A stretch of DNA of 64,000 bases from an uncultured Porphyromonadaceae bacterium (lineage in GTDB: Bacteria; Bacteroidota; Bacteroidia; Bacteroidales; Muribaculaceae): assembly GCA_900548975.1 (NCBI GenBank), contig URMS01000015.1:1-64000 (forward strand), in the 5' to 3' direction. The translations under genes and the position numbers were made by a program. Each line of letters starts with the position of its first letter. Within the stretch, counting starts at the first letter, position 1. Positions 1 through 7,215 of the stretch are shown piece after piece. Below the pieces are notes generated by a model that was not told the origin of the DNA, ran no database searches, and saw nothing but the letters and a program-made list of their open reading frames with translations.

Positions 1-148
1 ATTTAAGCAAAAATACACCAACCTGGAGTTTAACAGATATTATGAAACACCCTCTAAACAATATTGATAATAATTTACTATAGGCTTTAGGATGCCGGCG
101 GCCGGCAATTTTTTTGAAGAGGTAAAATATATGTGTGGTAAATTTTCG

Positions 149-156
149 TAATTTTG
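149..156 (+). promoter_or_regulatory. Bacteroidetes -7 promoter box (TAATTTTG)
   Basis: TAATTTTG matches the TAnnTTTG consensus of the Bacteroidetes primary sigma factor. It lies 22 bases before the ATG of the hemerythrin/LuxR gene. No clear -33 TTTG was identified, so the call rests on the -7 box and its position. Confidence 0.5.
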
Positions 157-178
157 TGTGACGAAAAAATGAAGAGAG

Positions 179-1105
179 ATGACTGATAATTCTTTTGAAA
201 AAACCGATACCCTCCGAAGCCTTATGCGAATGAAGCCGTCGTTGCTGATGCTTCTGCGCCGTTTCGGCATATCGCTCGGTTTCGGCAACGGAACCGTGAG
301 CGAGGTTTGCGAAAATGCCGGCATAGACTGCGATACCTTTCTGGCCGTGGCAAACTTTACCGAGGGTCATGCATGGCGCCATTTCAATATCGACCTCGCC
401 ACGCTTATGGTATATCTCAAGAATGCACACAGCTATTTTCTGGACTTTGCCCTGCCGTCGATACGCCGCAAGCTTATCGATGCGCTTCCCATGACCGAAC
501 AGAATTCCGTAGCCATGCTGCTACTGCGGTATTTCGATGATTACTCCGAGGAGGTGCGCCTGCATATGGAGTTCGAGAACGAATATGTGTTTCCGTATAT
601 CCGCAATCTTCTCGACGGCGTGCCGGGCGGCAAGCTGGGTATAGCCGAATTCGAGGCCAGGCATCACTCCATAACCCCGAAACTCAACGAACTCAAGGAA
701 ATATTTATATGCCACTATAACGGCGAGGGCAACGGCGATCTGCTCAACTCGGCTCTCTACGACATCATCGGTACCGAGCATGAGCTCCGCGACCACTGTG
801 CCATCGAGGACAGTATCCTTGTGCCGGCTGCCCAGAAGCTTGAGCCCCGTGTGGCCGATGCTCCCGCGACATCGGCTCAGGCCGATCCGCAGGAACTGAC
901 GGCCCGCGAGCGCGAGATAGTGCGCTGCATAGCCCGCGGTCTGTCGACCAAGGAGATCGCGCAGGCGCTCTTCCTGTCGACTCACACCGTCACCACACAC
1001 CGTCGCAATATCTGCGCCAAACTCGACATACACTCGGCGCCGGCCCTAACGGTCTATGCCATAATCCACAAGCTGGTCGATATTCCGGAGATCAAGGTGC
1101 AGTAG
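179..1105 (+). CDS. Hemerythrin-like (HHE) domain protein with LuxR-type HTH
   Basis: 308 aa, cytosolic, no signal peptide or membrane segment. The N-terminus resembles the short DUF542 segment of ScdA/YtfE iron-sulfur repair proteins (FGISLGFGNGTVSEVCENAG). The middle is a helical HHE-type region with candidate diiron ligands (residues about 120-225: RLHMEFENEY, ARHHSI, EHELRDH). Residues about 238-295 are a GerE/LuxR DNA-binding domain (ELTAREREIVRCIARGLSTK, then a recognition helix with HTVTTHRRNI). Known ScdA/YtfE proteins use a diiron site in nitrosative or oxidative stress. A one-component transcription factor sensing NO, O2 or redox state is my inference. Its 3' end overlaps the convergent methyltransferase gene by 14 bases. 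Confidence 0.8.
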   Translation: MTDNSFEKTDTLRSLMRMKPSLLMLLRRFGISLGFGNGTVSEVCENAGIDCDTFLAVANFTEGHAWRHFNIDLATLMVYLKNAHSYFLDFALPSIRRKLIDALPMTEQNSVAMLLLRYFDDYSEEVRLHMEFENEYVFPYIRNLLDGVPGGKLGIAEFEARHHSITPKLNELKEIFICHYNGEGNGDLLNSALYDIIGTEHELRDHCAIEDSILVPAAQKLEPRVADAPATSAQADPQELTAREREIVRCIARGLSTKEIAQALFLSTHTVTTHRRNICAKLDIHSAPALTVYAIIHKLVDIPEIKVQ

Positions 1106-2213
1106 GTGCGGGGACCTGTCCGGCGGCCTGTGCCACCGCAGCGAGACCTGCTATTTTAGCCCATTGGTCGGCGTAGGTGAGGCCGCGCGAGGCGTAGCTC
1201 GACAGTTTGAAGCCAGCCTTGGGGCTGACCGAGAGGTCGGTCATGGCGATGTGCTCCGACGCTTTGCCGATTGTGTCGAGTATATCGTCGGCGCGCTCGG
1301 GATAGGGGGTGTGGGCGTCGGCCAGTCCGAGCACCACTTTTTTCCCGGCGGGGATATGGCTGAGAACTTCGAGCTGACGGTCGTTGCCGAGGGTGAACGG
1401 CAGGAAGAATTTGCCGGCATTCACCCGCGAAAGAATTTTAGGCATTATATTGTCGGACAACTGCATGGATTCCCATTCGGGCACTATGGTGTCGCCTCCC
1501 GAGATGTAGAGGGAGAGTTCCATGTCGGCGGGTAAACCGGCTATAGAGTCGTTGAAGAGCCGGATTATCTGCTCATGCAGCGCTATGATGTCCACTCCGC
1601 CCTGGAGCAGACGCTTGGTGGTATTGTCCTCGCACAGCAGGCCGCAGGCAGTGTCGTCGAGCTGCAGGTGTCGGCACCCGATTTCATAGAAATGGAATAT
1701 GGTTTTGTTGTAGGCCGTGGCGATATCTTCGAGCAGACTGTCGGGCGCCGGGTAGACAAGGGCCGGATTGCCGTCGGTCATGGTAAGAATTTCGAGATAG
1801 AGGTTGGCCGGCGAGGGGAGTGTCTGCCGGGCGGCGATGCGGTCTGCGCAGGCATTGTGCAGGAATGAGAAATCGTTGAAGAACGGGTGCGACGGGTTGC
1901 AGGCTATGCGGCCGGTGAACCGCATGAGGTCGGTGAACGGGTCGAGTTGCTGATACAGGTGTCCGCTCTCGATCCGTTCGCAGCTTATGCCTTCGAGTCC
2001 GAACCAAAAGTCCTTGTCCCAGTAGTTGCGGCGGAATTCTCCGGAAGTCGCTTCGCTGAGGCCGGCTTCTAACTGGTGTTCGACGAGCTGTAGTATTGCC
2101 TCGTCCTCGGCAGCAAGCAGGCTGTGGTGGTCGATGGCGCCGGCGGCGTGCTCGCGGCGTGCGGAAATCAGTTTTTCGGGGAGGAGAAAGCTCCCCACGA
2201 TATCATATTTCAT
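1092..2213 (-). CDS. MetE-like cobalamin-independent methionine synthase family protein
   Basis: 373 aa, single domain, matching the short MetE C-terminal-like (YxjG/YxjH-type) methyltransferases rather than two-domain MetE of about 750 aa. Visible signatures are the opening MKYDIVGSFLLPEKL, the FRRNYWDKDFWFGLEG segment and HLQLDDTACG. Family members are thought to transfer a methyl group to homocysteine or a related thiol; the substrate here is not proven. I place the start at the ATG at 2213; an in-frame ATG at 2237 would add eight residues and lies closer to the upstream hairpin. The 5' region carries a cobalamin riboswitch, so expression when B12 is scarce is expected. The end overlaps the convergent hemerythrin/LuxR gene by 14 bases. 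Confidence 0.8.
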   Translation of the reverse strand: MKYDIVGSFLLPEKLISARREHAAGAIDHHSLLAAEDEAILQLVEHQLEAGLSEATSGEFRRNYWDKDFWFGLEGISCERIESGHLYQQLDPFTDLMRFTGRIACNPSHPFFNDFSFLHNACADRIAARQTLPSPANLYLEILTMTDGNPALVYPAPDSLLEDIATAYNKTIFHFYEIGCRHLQLDDTACGLLCEDNTTKRLLQGGVDIIALHEQIIRLFNDSIAGLPADMELSLYISGGDTIVPEWESMQLSDNIMPKILSRVNAGKFFLPFTLGNDRQLEVLSHIPAGKKVVLGLADAHTPYPERADDILDTIGKASEHIAMTDLSVSPKAGFKLSSYASRGLTYADQWAKIAGLAAVAQAAGQVPAPTAP

Positions 2214-2246
2214 ATTGACAATAAATTTAATGGCCATGAAGCGGGG

Positions 2247-2270
2247 GCACCGGCTTTGTTGAACCGGTGC
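2247..2270 (-). promoter_or_regulatory. Hairpin between riboswitch and methyltransferase start
   Basis: A 7-bp GC-rich stem (GCACCGG/CCGGTGC) with a 10-base loop lies about 34 bases before the start codon. No U-run follows, so it is not a standard terminator. It may be part of a translational expression platform for the riboswitch (inference). Confidence 0.4.
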
Positions 2271-2377
2271 GGCTGTCGTGCGCCGGTCCGGTGTGGGGAC
2301 GGCGGCGCAGAGCCCGTATATGGCAGCTTGCTATTTTCGATATGTCCTCTCTTAATCCAGTCCACGAGATTATAGAA

Positions 2378-2570
2378 ACTAAGCCGCATGGCAGGTCTCC
2401 TGACTTGTTCCCCTCCCGGACTGCCTTCCCGGCCGCAGGGTGGCCAGTGACATTCGTATAGTATCCGGAGGTTGATATGGAACTTACAGTAGCGGGTCTG
2501 TTCAGGCCTTTCACCTGATTCCCTTTTAATCGCTCCGGGCCCGGAAGCCCTCGGCGAACCAATGCGGTCG
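2378..2570 (-). promoter_or_regulatory. Cobalamin (B12) riboswitch
   Basis: On the minus strand the conserved blocks occur in order: AAAAGGGAATCAGGTG, then GACCCGCTACTGT, then GTCACTGG, then GGGAAGGC, and finally the B12 box AGTCAGGAGACCTGCC at 2390-2405. These match the core of the adenosylcobalamin aptamer (Rfam RF00174 family). It sits directly downstream of a TATATTTG promoter box and about 165 bases before the MetE-like gene. Repression of a B12-independent enzyme by B12 is the expected logic. Outer boundaries are approximate. Confidence 0.93.
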
Positions 2571-2578
2571 CAAATATA
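2571..2578 (-). promoter_or_regulatory. -7 promoter box (TATATTTG) for riboswitch transcript
   Basis: The minus strand reads TATATTTG immediately upstream of the riboswitch 5' end, so transcription would begin a few bases before the aptamer. No clear -33 element seen. Confidence 0.6.
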
Positions 2579-2672
2579 GACAAATAAATCGACATACACG
2601 CCAACATTACGGAAATATTTCCTTAATTTCTCCCCGGAACATCTTTGCTGAAAATTTGGGGCAGTGGTATTT

Positions 2673-2704
2673 TTTGCGGATTTCGGGGATTATTTTTAAC
2701 TTTG
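2673..2704 (+). promoter_or_regulatory. Promoter of Na/phosphate symporter gene
   Basis: A -33 TTTG (2673-2676) and a -7 TAACTTTG (2697-2704) are separated by 20 bases, a close match to the Bacteroidetes sigma consensus, 53 bases before the ATG at 2758. Confidence 0.7.
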
Positions 2705-2757
2705 CGGTATGAAGCCGGCAGGACGTCCGGCTGTCGAATACACCGCTTAACAAAACG

Positions 2758-4578
2758 ATGGACTACAGTATTTTAGACTTCCTGAGCCTTCTCGGCGCCG
2801 TAGGTTTGTTCCTCTATGGCATGAAGGTGATGAGCGAAGGACTGCAGAAGGCCGCCGGCGACCGTCTGCGCAACATTCTATCTGCCATGACCCGCAACCG
2901 CTTAGCGGGCCTTCTTACAGGCATAGTTATTACAGCTTTGATCCAGAGCTCGTCGGCATCGACGGTAATGGTGGTGAGCTTCGTCAATGCAGGTCTTATG
3001 TCGCTTGGCCAGTCGATGGCCGTAATCATGGGCGCGAACGTCGGTACTACGTTCACTGCGTGGATTATAGCACTTTTCGGTTTTAAGGTAAATATATCGG
3101 CGTTCATGCTGCCTCTTATAGGTCTGGGCGTCGTTCTTCTTTTTATGAACAAGAGCAAACTCAAGTCGATAGGCGAGTTGCTTGTCGGCTTTTCGTTCCT
3201 GTTCATGGGCCTGGATCTCATAAGCGATTTTGTGCCCGATCTTCAGAACAATCCCGAGATGTTTGCAAGTCTGCGCGAATATTCGTCGCTCGGTCTGCGG
3301 TCCATACTCATCTTCGCGCTGGTCGGCGTCATTGTCACTATGGTCATACAGTCGTCGGCCGCGACATTTGCCATCACGCTGATAATGTGCAGCAAAGGCT
3401 GGATCACTTTCGACCTTGCATGCGCACTGGTGCTTGGCAGTAACATCGGTACCACCATCACTCCTATCCTTGCATCGCTCAGCGGCAATGTGGCCGCCAA
3501 GCGTGCGTCGATGGGCCATCTTCTTTTCAACCTGCTTGGCACCGTGTGGTGTCTGTGCGTATTTGTGCCTTTCGCCGATATGAACGCATGGCTTACCGAG
3601 GCCATCGGGCAGGGCGATCCAAACGCGCTCTATAGTTATGTGACCGAAATCGAGGCCACTCACCCCGAGATATACAACCATCTGTTCGACAACTCGCTGC
3701 CTGCGGGCCACGAGGTGCTCCGCAATATCGCTGCCATGCAGATGAGCGTGTCGTTCGGTCTGTCGATATTCCACACCACCTTCAATCTGGTGAATGTGCT
3801 CATCATGATATGGCTCACCGGGCTGTATGTGAAGATTGTGGAATGGGTAGTGCCGCTGAAGCACCGCGACGACGAGGAGTTCACCCTCAAGTTTATCTCC
3901 GGCGGTCTCCTCAATGCCTCCGAACTCAACATCACCCAGGCTGAGAAGGAAATGCATGTGTATGCCGAGCGTGTCGGCCGCATGATAGATATGGCGCAGA
4001 CGCTGATACACACCAAGGAAAAGAGCGACGATTTCAACCAGCTCTATTCGCGCCTCGAGAAGTACGAGGACATATCCGACCGAATGGAGCTCGAGATTGC
4101 CCACTATCTCAACCGGTGCGCCGAGGGTCGCCTGTCGAACGAAGGCAAGCTGCGCATCGCCGCCATGCTCAATATTATCAGCGAGATAGAGAGTATTGCC
4201 GACAGCTGCATGGGCATAGGAAAGATTCTGAACCGCAAGATACAGGCAGGTGTGGAATTCAACGAGGAAATATACACCAACATCGACAATATGTATGTGT
4301 ATGTCCGCGCGGCCATGGATCTGATGATAAAGCAGCTCAGCGATGTGGAGAACGTGAGCCAGAAATCGCTCATCGAGTCGTACAACAAAGAGCGCGAAAT
4401 CAACAATTACCGCAACACGCTCCGCGGCGCCAATGTCGGCAACATCAACGACAAGCACTACGAGTATCAGGCCGGTATCTACTATATGGATATCGTGGGC
4501 GATCTCGAGAAGACAGGCGACTATATTATCAACGTAGTCGATACTCTTCGCGAGAATTTCCAGAAACGGCATGCCTGA
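2758..4578 (+). CDS. Na/Pi-cotransporter family protein with C-terminal PhoU-like domain
   Basis: 606 aa inner-membrane protein. Residues 1-370 are hydrophobic with the duplicated symporter repeat typical of NptA/YjbB proteins; the two QSS motifs are visible (ALIQSSSAST near residue 63 and VIQSSAATF near residue 200). GANVGTT and GSNIGTT follow the two motifs. Residues about 375-600 form a soluble helical region like PhoU (paired regions around YAERVGRMIDMAQ and MDIVGDLEKTGDYI). The family moves phosphate with sodium across the cytoplasmic membrane, and the PhoU-like tail is thought to regulate transport. Monocistronic by spacing, with its own promoter upstream. Confidence 0.9.
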   Translation: MDYSILDFLSLLGAVGLFLYGMKVMSEGLQKAAGDRLRNILSAMTRNRLAGLLTGIVITALIQSSSASTVMVVSFVNAGLMSLGQSMAVIMGANVGTTFTAWIIALFGFKVNISAFMLPLIGLGVVLLFMNKSKLKSIGELLVGFSFLFMGLDLISDFVPDLQNNPEMFASLREYSSLGLRSILIFALVGVIVTMVIQSSAATFAITLIMCSKGWITFDLACALVLGSNIGTTITPILASLSGNVAAKRASMGHLLFNLLGTVWCLCVFVPFADMNAWLTEAIGQGDPNALYSYVTEIEATHPEIYNHLFDNSLPAGHEVLRNIAAMQMSVSFGLSIFHTTFNLVNVLIMIWLTGLYVKIVEWVVPLKHRDDEEFTLKFISGGLLNASELNITQAEKEMHVYAERVGRMIDMAQTLIHTKEKSDDFNQLYSRLEKYEDISDRMELEIAHYLNRCAEGRLSNEGKLRIAAMLNIISEIESIADSCMGIGKILNRKIQAGVEFNEEIYTNIDNMYVYVRAAMDLMIKQLSDVENVSQKSLIESYNKEREINNYRNTLRGANVGNINDKHYEYQAGIYYMDIVGDLEKTGDYIINVVDTLRENFQKRHA

Positions 4579-4636
4579 TTGTGTCCGGACGGGCGGCCGA
4601 CACCATGTCACGGTTATGGTCAAAGTGCCCGAAAGT

Positions 4637-4649
4637 GGCCCAGAGGGCC
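4637..4649 (+). terminator. Possible weak terminator hairpin
   Basis: GGCCC-AGA-GGGCC lies 59 bases after the symporter stop codon. The following bases are only modestly T-rich, so this is a weak call. Confidence 0.3.
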
Positions 4650-4753
4650 TTCTGGATGATAATTTTCGGAAACAATAAAGCTACAATCATGTTACTTCTA
4701 TTGTTTTTGTCGTGTTAATTCGTTTAATTTGCATTACTAAAAATTAAACGACT

Positions 4754-5446
4754 ATGCCATCCACACCCTCAATGGGCCAAATACTGATTGTCGACGACGA
4801 CTCGAATATCTGCAAGTTGCTTCAAGTCAACTTGCGGAGCGAGGGTTATACCGTCGATGTCGAGGAAGTGGCCGGGAATGTGGATCGTTCGGCGCTCGAA
4901 AGCACTCAGCTTGTCATTGTCGATGCCATGAACCAGCCCTACAGCGGCATGGATCTTATCTATGATCTCAAGGACAATCCGGCGACCGAACACATAGGCA
5001 TAATCCTTTATTCCAACATTAAAAGCGAACGTATGGTCATCGACGCCCTCGATGCCGGCGCCGATGACTATATGGTGAAACCGTTCTCGCTGCGCGAGAT
5101 GGTAGCCCGTGTGAAGTCGGTGATGCGCCGTCACCGTCTGCCGGCCCGCACGGCCGCCGTGGTTACTTTCGAGAGCATGGAGGTGGATTTCGGCTCGCAG
5201 ACAGTGCGTATCGACGGCAAACCTGTGTCGCTGTCGAAGACCGAGTTTTCCATTTTGGCCATACTGCTGAAGAATGTCAACTCATATGTGTCGCGTGTGG
5301 AGATACACCGCCGTGTGTGGGACGACGGCACCGCCGGTATCAACGAGCGCATCGTCGACACAAACATATCGCGTCTGCGCAAAAAGCTTGGCGAGGTCGG
5401 AGCGAGAATTGTCAACCGCTCGGGCCACGGCTACATGATAAGCTGA
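4754..5446 (+). CDS. OmpR/PhoB-family response regulator
   Basis: 230 aa. Receiver domain residues 8-125: acidic pocket D14-D16, phospho-acceptor Asp57 (LVIVDAMN), switch Ser87 (ILYSN), conserved Lys109 (MVKPFS). Winged-helix output domain residues about 135-229 (SKTEFSILAILLK and IVDTNISRLRKKLG). All receiver catalytic residues are present, so it should be phosphorylatable. No histidine kinase gene adjoins it, so it is an orphan here; the partner is encoded elsewhere or it responds to several kinases. Followed by a long non-coding hairpin-rich stretch. Confidence 0.92.
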   Translation: MPSTPSMGQILIVDDDSNICKLLQVNLRSEGYTVDVEEVAGNVDRSALESTQLVIVDAMNQPYSGMDLIYDLKDNPATEHIGIILYSNIKSERMVIDALDAGADDYMVKPFSLREMVARVKSVMRRHRLPARTAAVVTFESMEVDFGSQTVRIDGKPVSLSKTEFSILAILLKNVNSYVSRVEIHRRVWDDGTAGINERIVDTNISRLRKKLGEVGARIVNRSGHGYMIS

Positions 5447-5800
5447 CATTCCACCGGTTAAAACACAATTTTGTGTGGATCCTCCTGCGGAGGTTCCTAT
5501 GGCCGACGCCACCACTCCGTGGTGCATCGGCCACCACCGCGGCCTCCGTCAGGAGGCCGATTTCGAATAGCCCGGCATGCCCCTGTGCATGCCGGGTCAA
5601 AAAAACGCCCAAACGCATCATGGCCTCCGACGGAGGCCGATTAACGGGCTGGCGTCGCAAAAATAATCAGCCTCCTACAGAGGCTTTTCCTACTCAAACC
5701 GCACAGACCCGGCATGCACATCGGCATGCCGGGCTATTCATAATCAACCTCCTGCGGAGGTTACATTCGCCGGCGCGACCGCGTAGCGGTGAGAGACGTT

Positions 5801-5845
5801 AGGCCCGGGTTAAGGGGGCCGAAGGTCGCCCGCAACCCGGGTTTT
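5801..5845 (+). repeat. Quasi-palindromic repeat, copy 1
   Basis: CCCGGGTT at the left pairs with AACCCGGG at the right around a GC-rich core. The whole block reappears in inverse orientation at 5951-5998, about 105 bases on. Confidence 0.75.
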
Positions 5846-5950
5846 AGGTCATTTTTTCAAGAAAAACCGACTCTATAGGAGTCGCACAAATGCGTTGATG
5901 ATATTGTTCGACTCCTACAGAGTCGAATCATTATAATGCAATTATAATAA

Positions 5951-5998
5951 ACCCGGGTTGCGGGCGCCTGGCGGCGACCCTTAACCCGGGCCTAACAT
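5951..5998 (-). repeat. Quasi-palindromic repeat, copy 2 (inverted)
   Basis: Reverse complement of the 5801-5845 block with few differences (shared parts: GTTAGGCCCGGGTTAAGGG and GCCCGCAACCCGGGTTT). Each copy is flanked on its outer side by a related small hairpin: ACCGCGTAGCGGT next to copy 1 and ACCACTCCGTGGT next to copy 2. Confidence 0.75.
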
Positions 5999-6060
5999 CT
6001 TACACCACTCCGTGGTTCCTTACCCCGCGCCTCAGCAATTTTGAAAAATGTTCCTTGGAA

Positions 6061-6137
6061 GGTACAATACCGCAAATTGTACCTTCGGTGGTACAATTCT
6101 AAAGATTGTATCTCCGGTGGTGCAAATGTGCGGATTG
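6061..6137 (+). repeat. 29-bp tandem repeat of inverted-repeat units (operator-like)
   Basis: Two full 29-bp units (6061-6089, 6090-6118) and a diverged partial third. Each unit contains an inverted repeat, GTACAAT-(6)-AATTGTAC in the first, TACAAT-(7)-ATTGTA in the second, followed by a CTTCGGT or CTCCGGT tail. The array ends about 30 bases before the -33 box of the Phe/Tyr operon promoter. Spaced dimeric sites of this kind suggest binding of a regulator (inference). Confidence 0.65.
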
Positions 6138-6168
6138 ACGAGAAAAATGCTATTTTTCTGGAAAAATG

Positions 6169-6198
6169 TTTGTTTTTCAGAAAATCTTTATACCTTTG
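6169..6198 (+). promoter_or_regulatory. Promoter of the Phe/Tyr biosynthesis operon
   Basis: -33 TTTG at 6169-6172 and -7 TACCTTTG at 6191-6198, 18 bases apart. Transcription would start near 6203, giving a leader of about 145 bases before the first structural gene. Confidence 0.7.
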
Positions 6199-6219
6199 CA
6201 ATATCAAAGCAAAGATTAT

Positions 6220-6288
6220 ATGACCGCTCTCAGCTTTTTTTACCCCTTTTATTACTTTTATCTCACAGATAGAAGCGGGGTGCTCTGA
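6220..6288 (+). CDS. Phe/Tyr-rich leader peptide of a transcription attenuator
   Basis: A 22-codon frame begins ATG at 6220, about 17 bases after the predicted transcription start, and ends TGA at 6286-6288. Residues 5-14 are SFFYPFYYFY: four Phe and four Tyr among ten codons (6232-6261). This mirrors the Phe-rich pheL leader of enteric bacteria, here with both amino acids made by the operon. Stalling on these codons would cover 6242-6247, which can pair with 6276-6281. Coding is inferred from codon content and its position before a terminator; the peptide itself need have no function. Confidence 0.8.
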   Translation: MTALSFFYPFYYFYLTDRSGVL

Positions 6289-6310
6289 GCCATAACGATT
6301 TATGATATAC

Positions 6311-6345
6311 AGCCCCGTCCGGCAAAGCCGTAGCGGGGCTTTTTT
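6311..6345 (+). terminator. Attenuator terminator before pheA
   Basis: AGCCCCG (6311-6317) pairs with CGGGGCT (6334-6340) and runs straight into six T residues, ending four bases before the pheA ATG. Alternative pairing is visible: CGGGG at 6276-6280 complements CCCCG at 6313-6317 (antiterminator), and ACCCC at 6242-6246 complements GGGGT at 6277-6281 (anti-antiterminator). A full terminator inside a leader, directly ahead of a start codon, is the hallmark of attenuation. Confidence 0.85.
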
Positions 6346-6348
6346 ATT

Positions 6349-7215
6349 ATGGAAACAGAAAAAAGAAAAATAAAAGTAGGCATACAGGGTGTGGCAGGCT
6401 GTTTTCACGATGCAGCCGCCCGCGAATACTTCGGCGGCTACGATGTGGAGACGGTCGAGTTCGATACTTTTCCCGAGCTTTTCGATGCGCTGCACTACGA
6501 TGCCTCTCTTCTTGGCATAGCCGCCATAGAGAATACCATAGCCGGAAGCATTCTGAGCAATCACGAATTGCTCCGTGCCGGCGATCTGCGTATCATCGGC
6601 GAGCATAAAAAGCGTATATCGCATGTGCTCTGCGCATTGCCCGGACAGAGCATCGACGATATCACCGAGGTAAATTCGCACCCGATGGCGCTGATGCAGT
6701 GCGAGCAGTGGCTGCGCCGGCATCCGCGCATGAAGATGGTGGAGCGATTCGATACCGCCGGAAGCGCCATGGAGATAGCCTCGGGGCAGCTTGTGGGCCA
6801 TGCGGCTGTATGCGGCGACTACGCGGCGCGTCTGTACGGTCTCGAGATTCTCGCGTCGGGCATAGAAACGAACAAACGCAACTTCACGCGTTTTCTTATC
6901 ATAGCCGATCCTCTGCTTGCGGCCGAGATCGGGCCCGGTGAGCTCGAGTGCGACAAGGCGTCGCTCATGTTCACGCTGCCGCACTCGGCCGGAGCGCTGT
7001 CGAAGGTGCTTGCCATCCTGTCGTTCTACGACATGAATCTTTCGAAGATCCAGTCCACACCTATCATCGGCCGCGAGTGGGAATACCGCTTCTACATCGA
7101 TCTTACTTTCGACAATGTGGTGCGCTACCGTCAGGCCCTCGAGGCTGTGCGGCCTCTTATCAACGATTTCAAAATACTCGGTGAATACCGTTCTACGATA
7201 TATGACAAAGACTAA
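6349..7215 (+). CDS. pheA: Prephenate dehydratase
   Basis: 288 aa, converts prephenate to phenylpyruvate, the committed step to phenylalanine. Residues 8-185 form the dehydratase domain with ENTIAGS (61-67), the NSHPMALMQC segment (109-118) and the catalytic TRF motif (180-182). The C-terminal ACT domain (about 205-285) carries LSKIQSTPI where many family members have ESRP, so allosteric Phe binding may differ. There is no N-terminal chorismate mutase, unlike the enteric P-protein; that activity is fused to DAHP synthase two genes downstream. First structural gene of the operon, behind the attenuator; it overlaps the aminotransferase by 14 bases. Confidence 0.95.
   Translation: METEKRKIKVGIQGVAGCFHDAAAREYFGGYDVETVEFDTFPELFDALHYDASLLGIAAIENTIAGSILSNHELLRAGDLRIIGEHKKRISHVLCALPGQSIDDITEVNSHPMALMQCEQWLRRHPRMKMVERFDTAGSAMEIASGQLVGHAAVCGDYAARLYGLEILASGIETNKRNFTRFLIIADPLLAAEIGPGELECDKASLMFTLPHSAGALSKVLAILSFYDMNLSKIQSTPIIGREWEYRFYIDLTFDNVVRYRQALEAVRPLINDFKILGEYRSTIYDKD

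Larger units (their letters stand above)
5447..6060. repeat. Non-coding cluster of short perfect hairpins
   Basis: No credible gene. The stretch holds at least twelve separate short inverted repeats: CCTCCTGCGGAGG (5481-5493 and 5748-5760), ACCACTCCGTGGT (5511-5523 and 6004-6016), GGCCTCC/GGAGGCC (5541-5558 and 5622-5638), CCCGGCATGC/GCATGCCGGG (5571-5596 and 5708-5733), AGCCTC/GAGGCT (5669-5685), ACCGCGTAGCGGT (5778-5790), CGACTC/GAGTCG (5868-5884 and 5909-5925). Most occur as pairs with the same stem and different loops. T-runs are mostly lacking, so they are not ordinary terminators. Confidence 0.8.
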
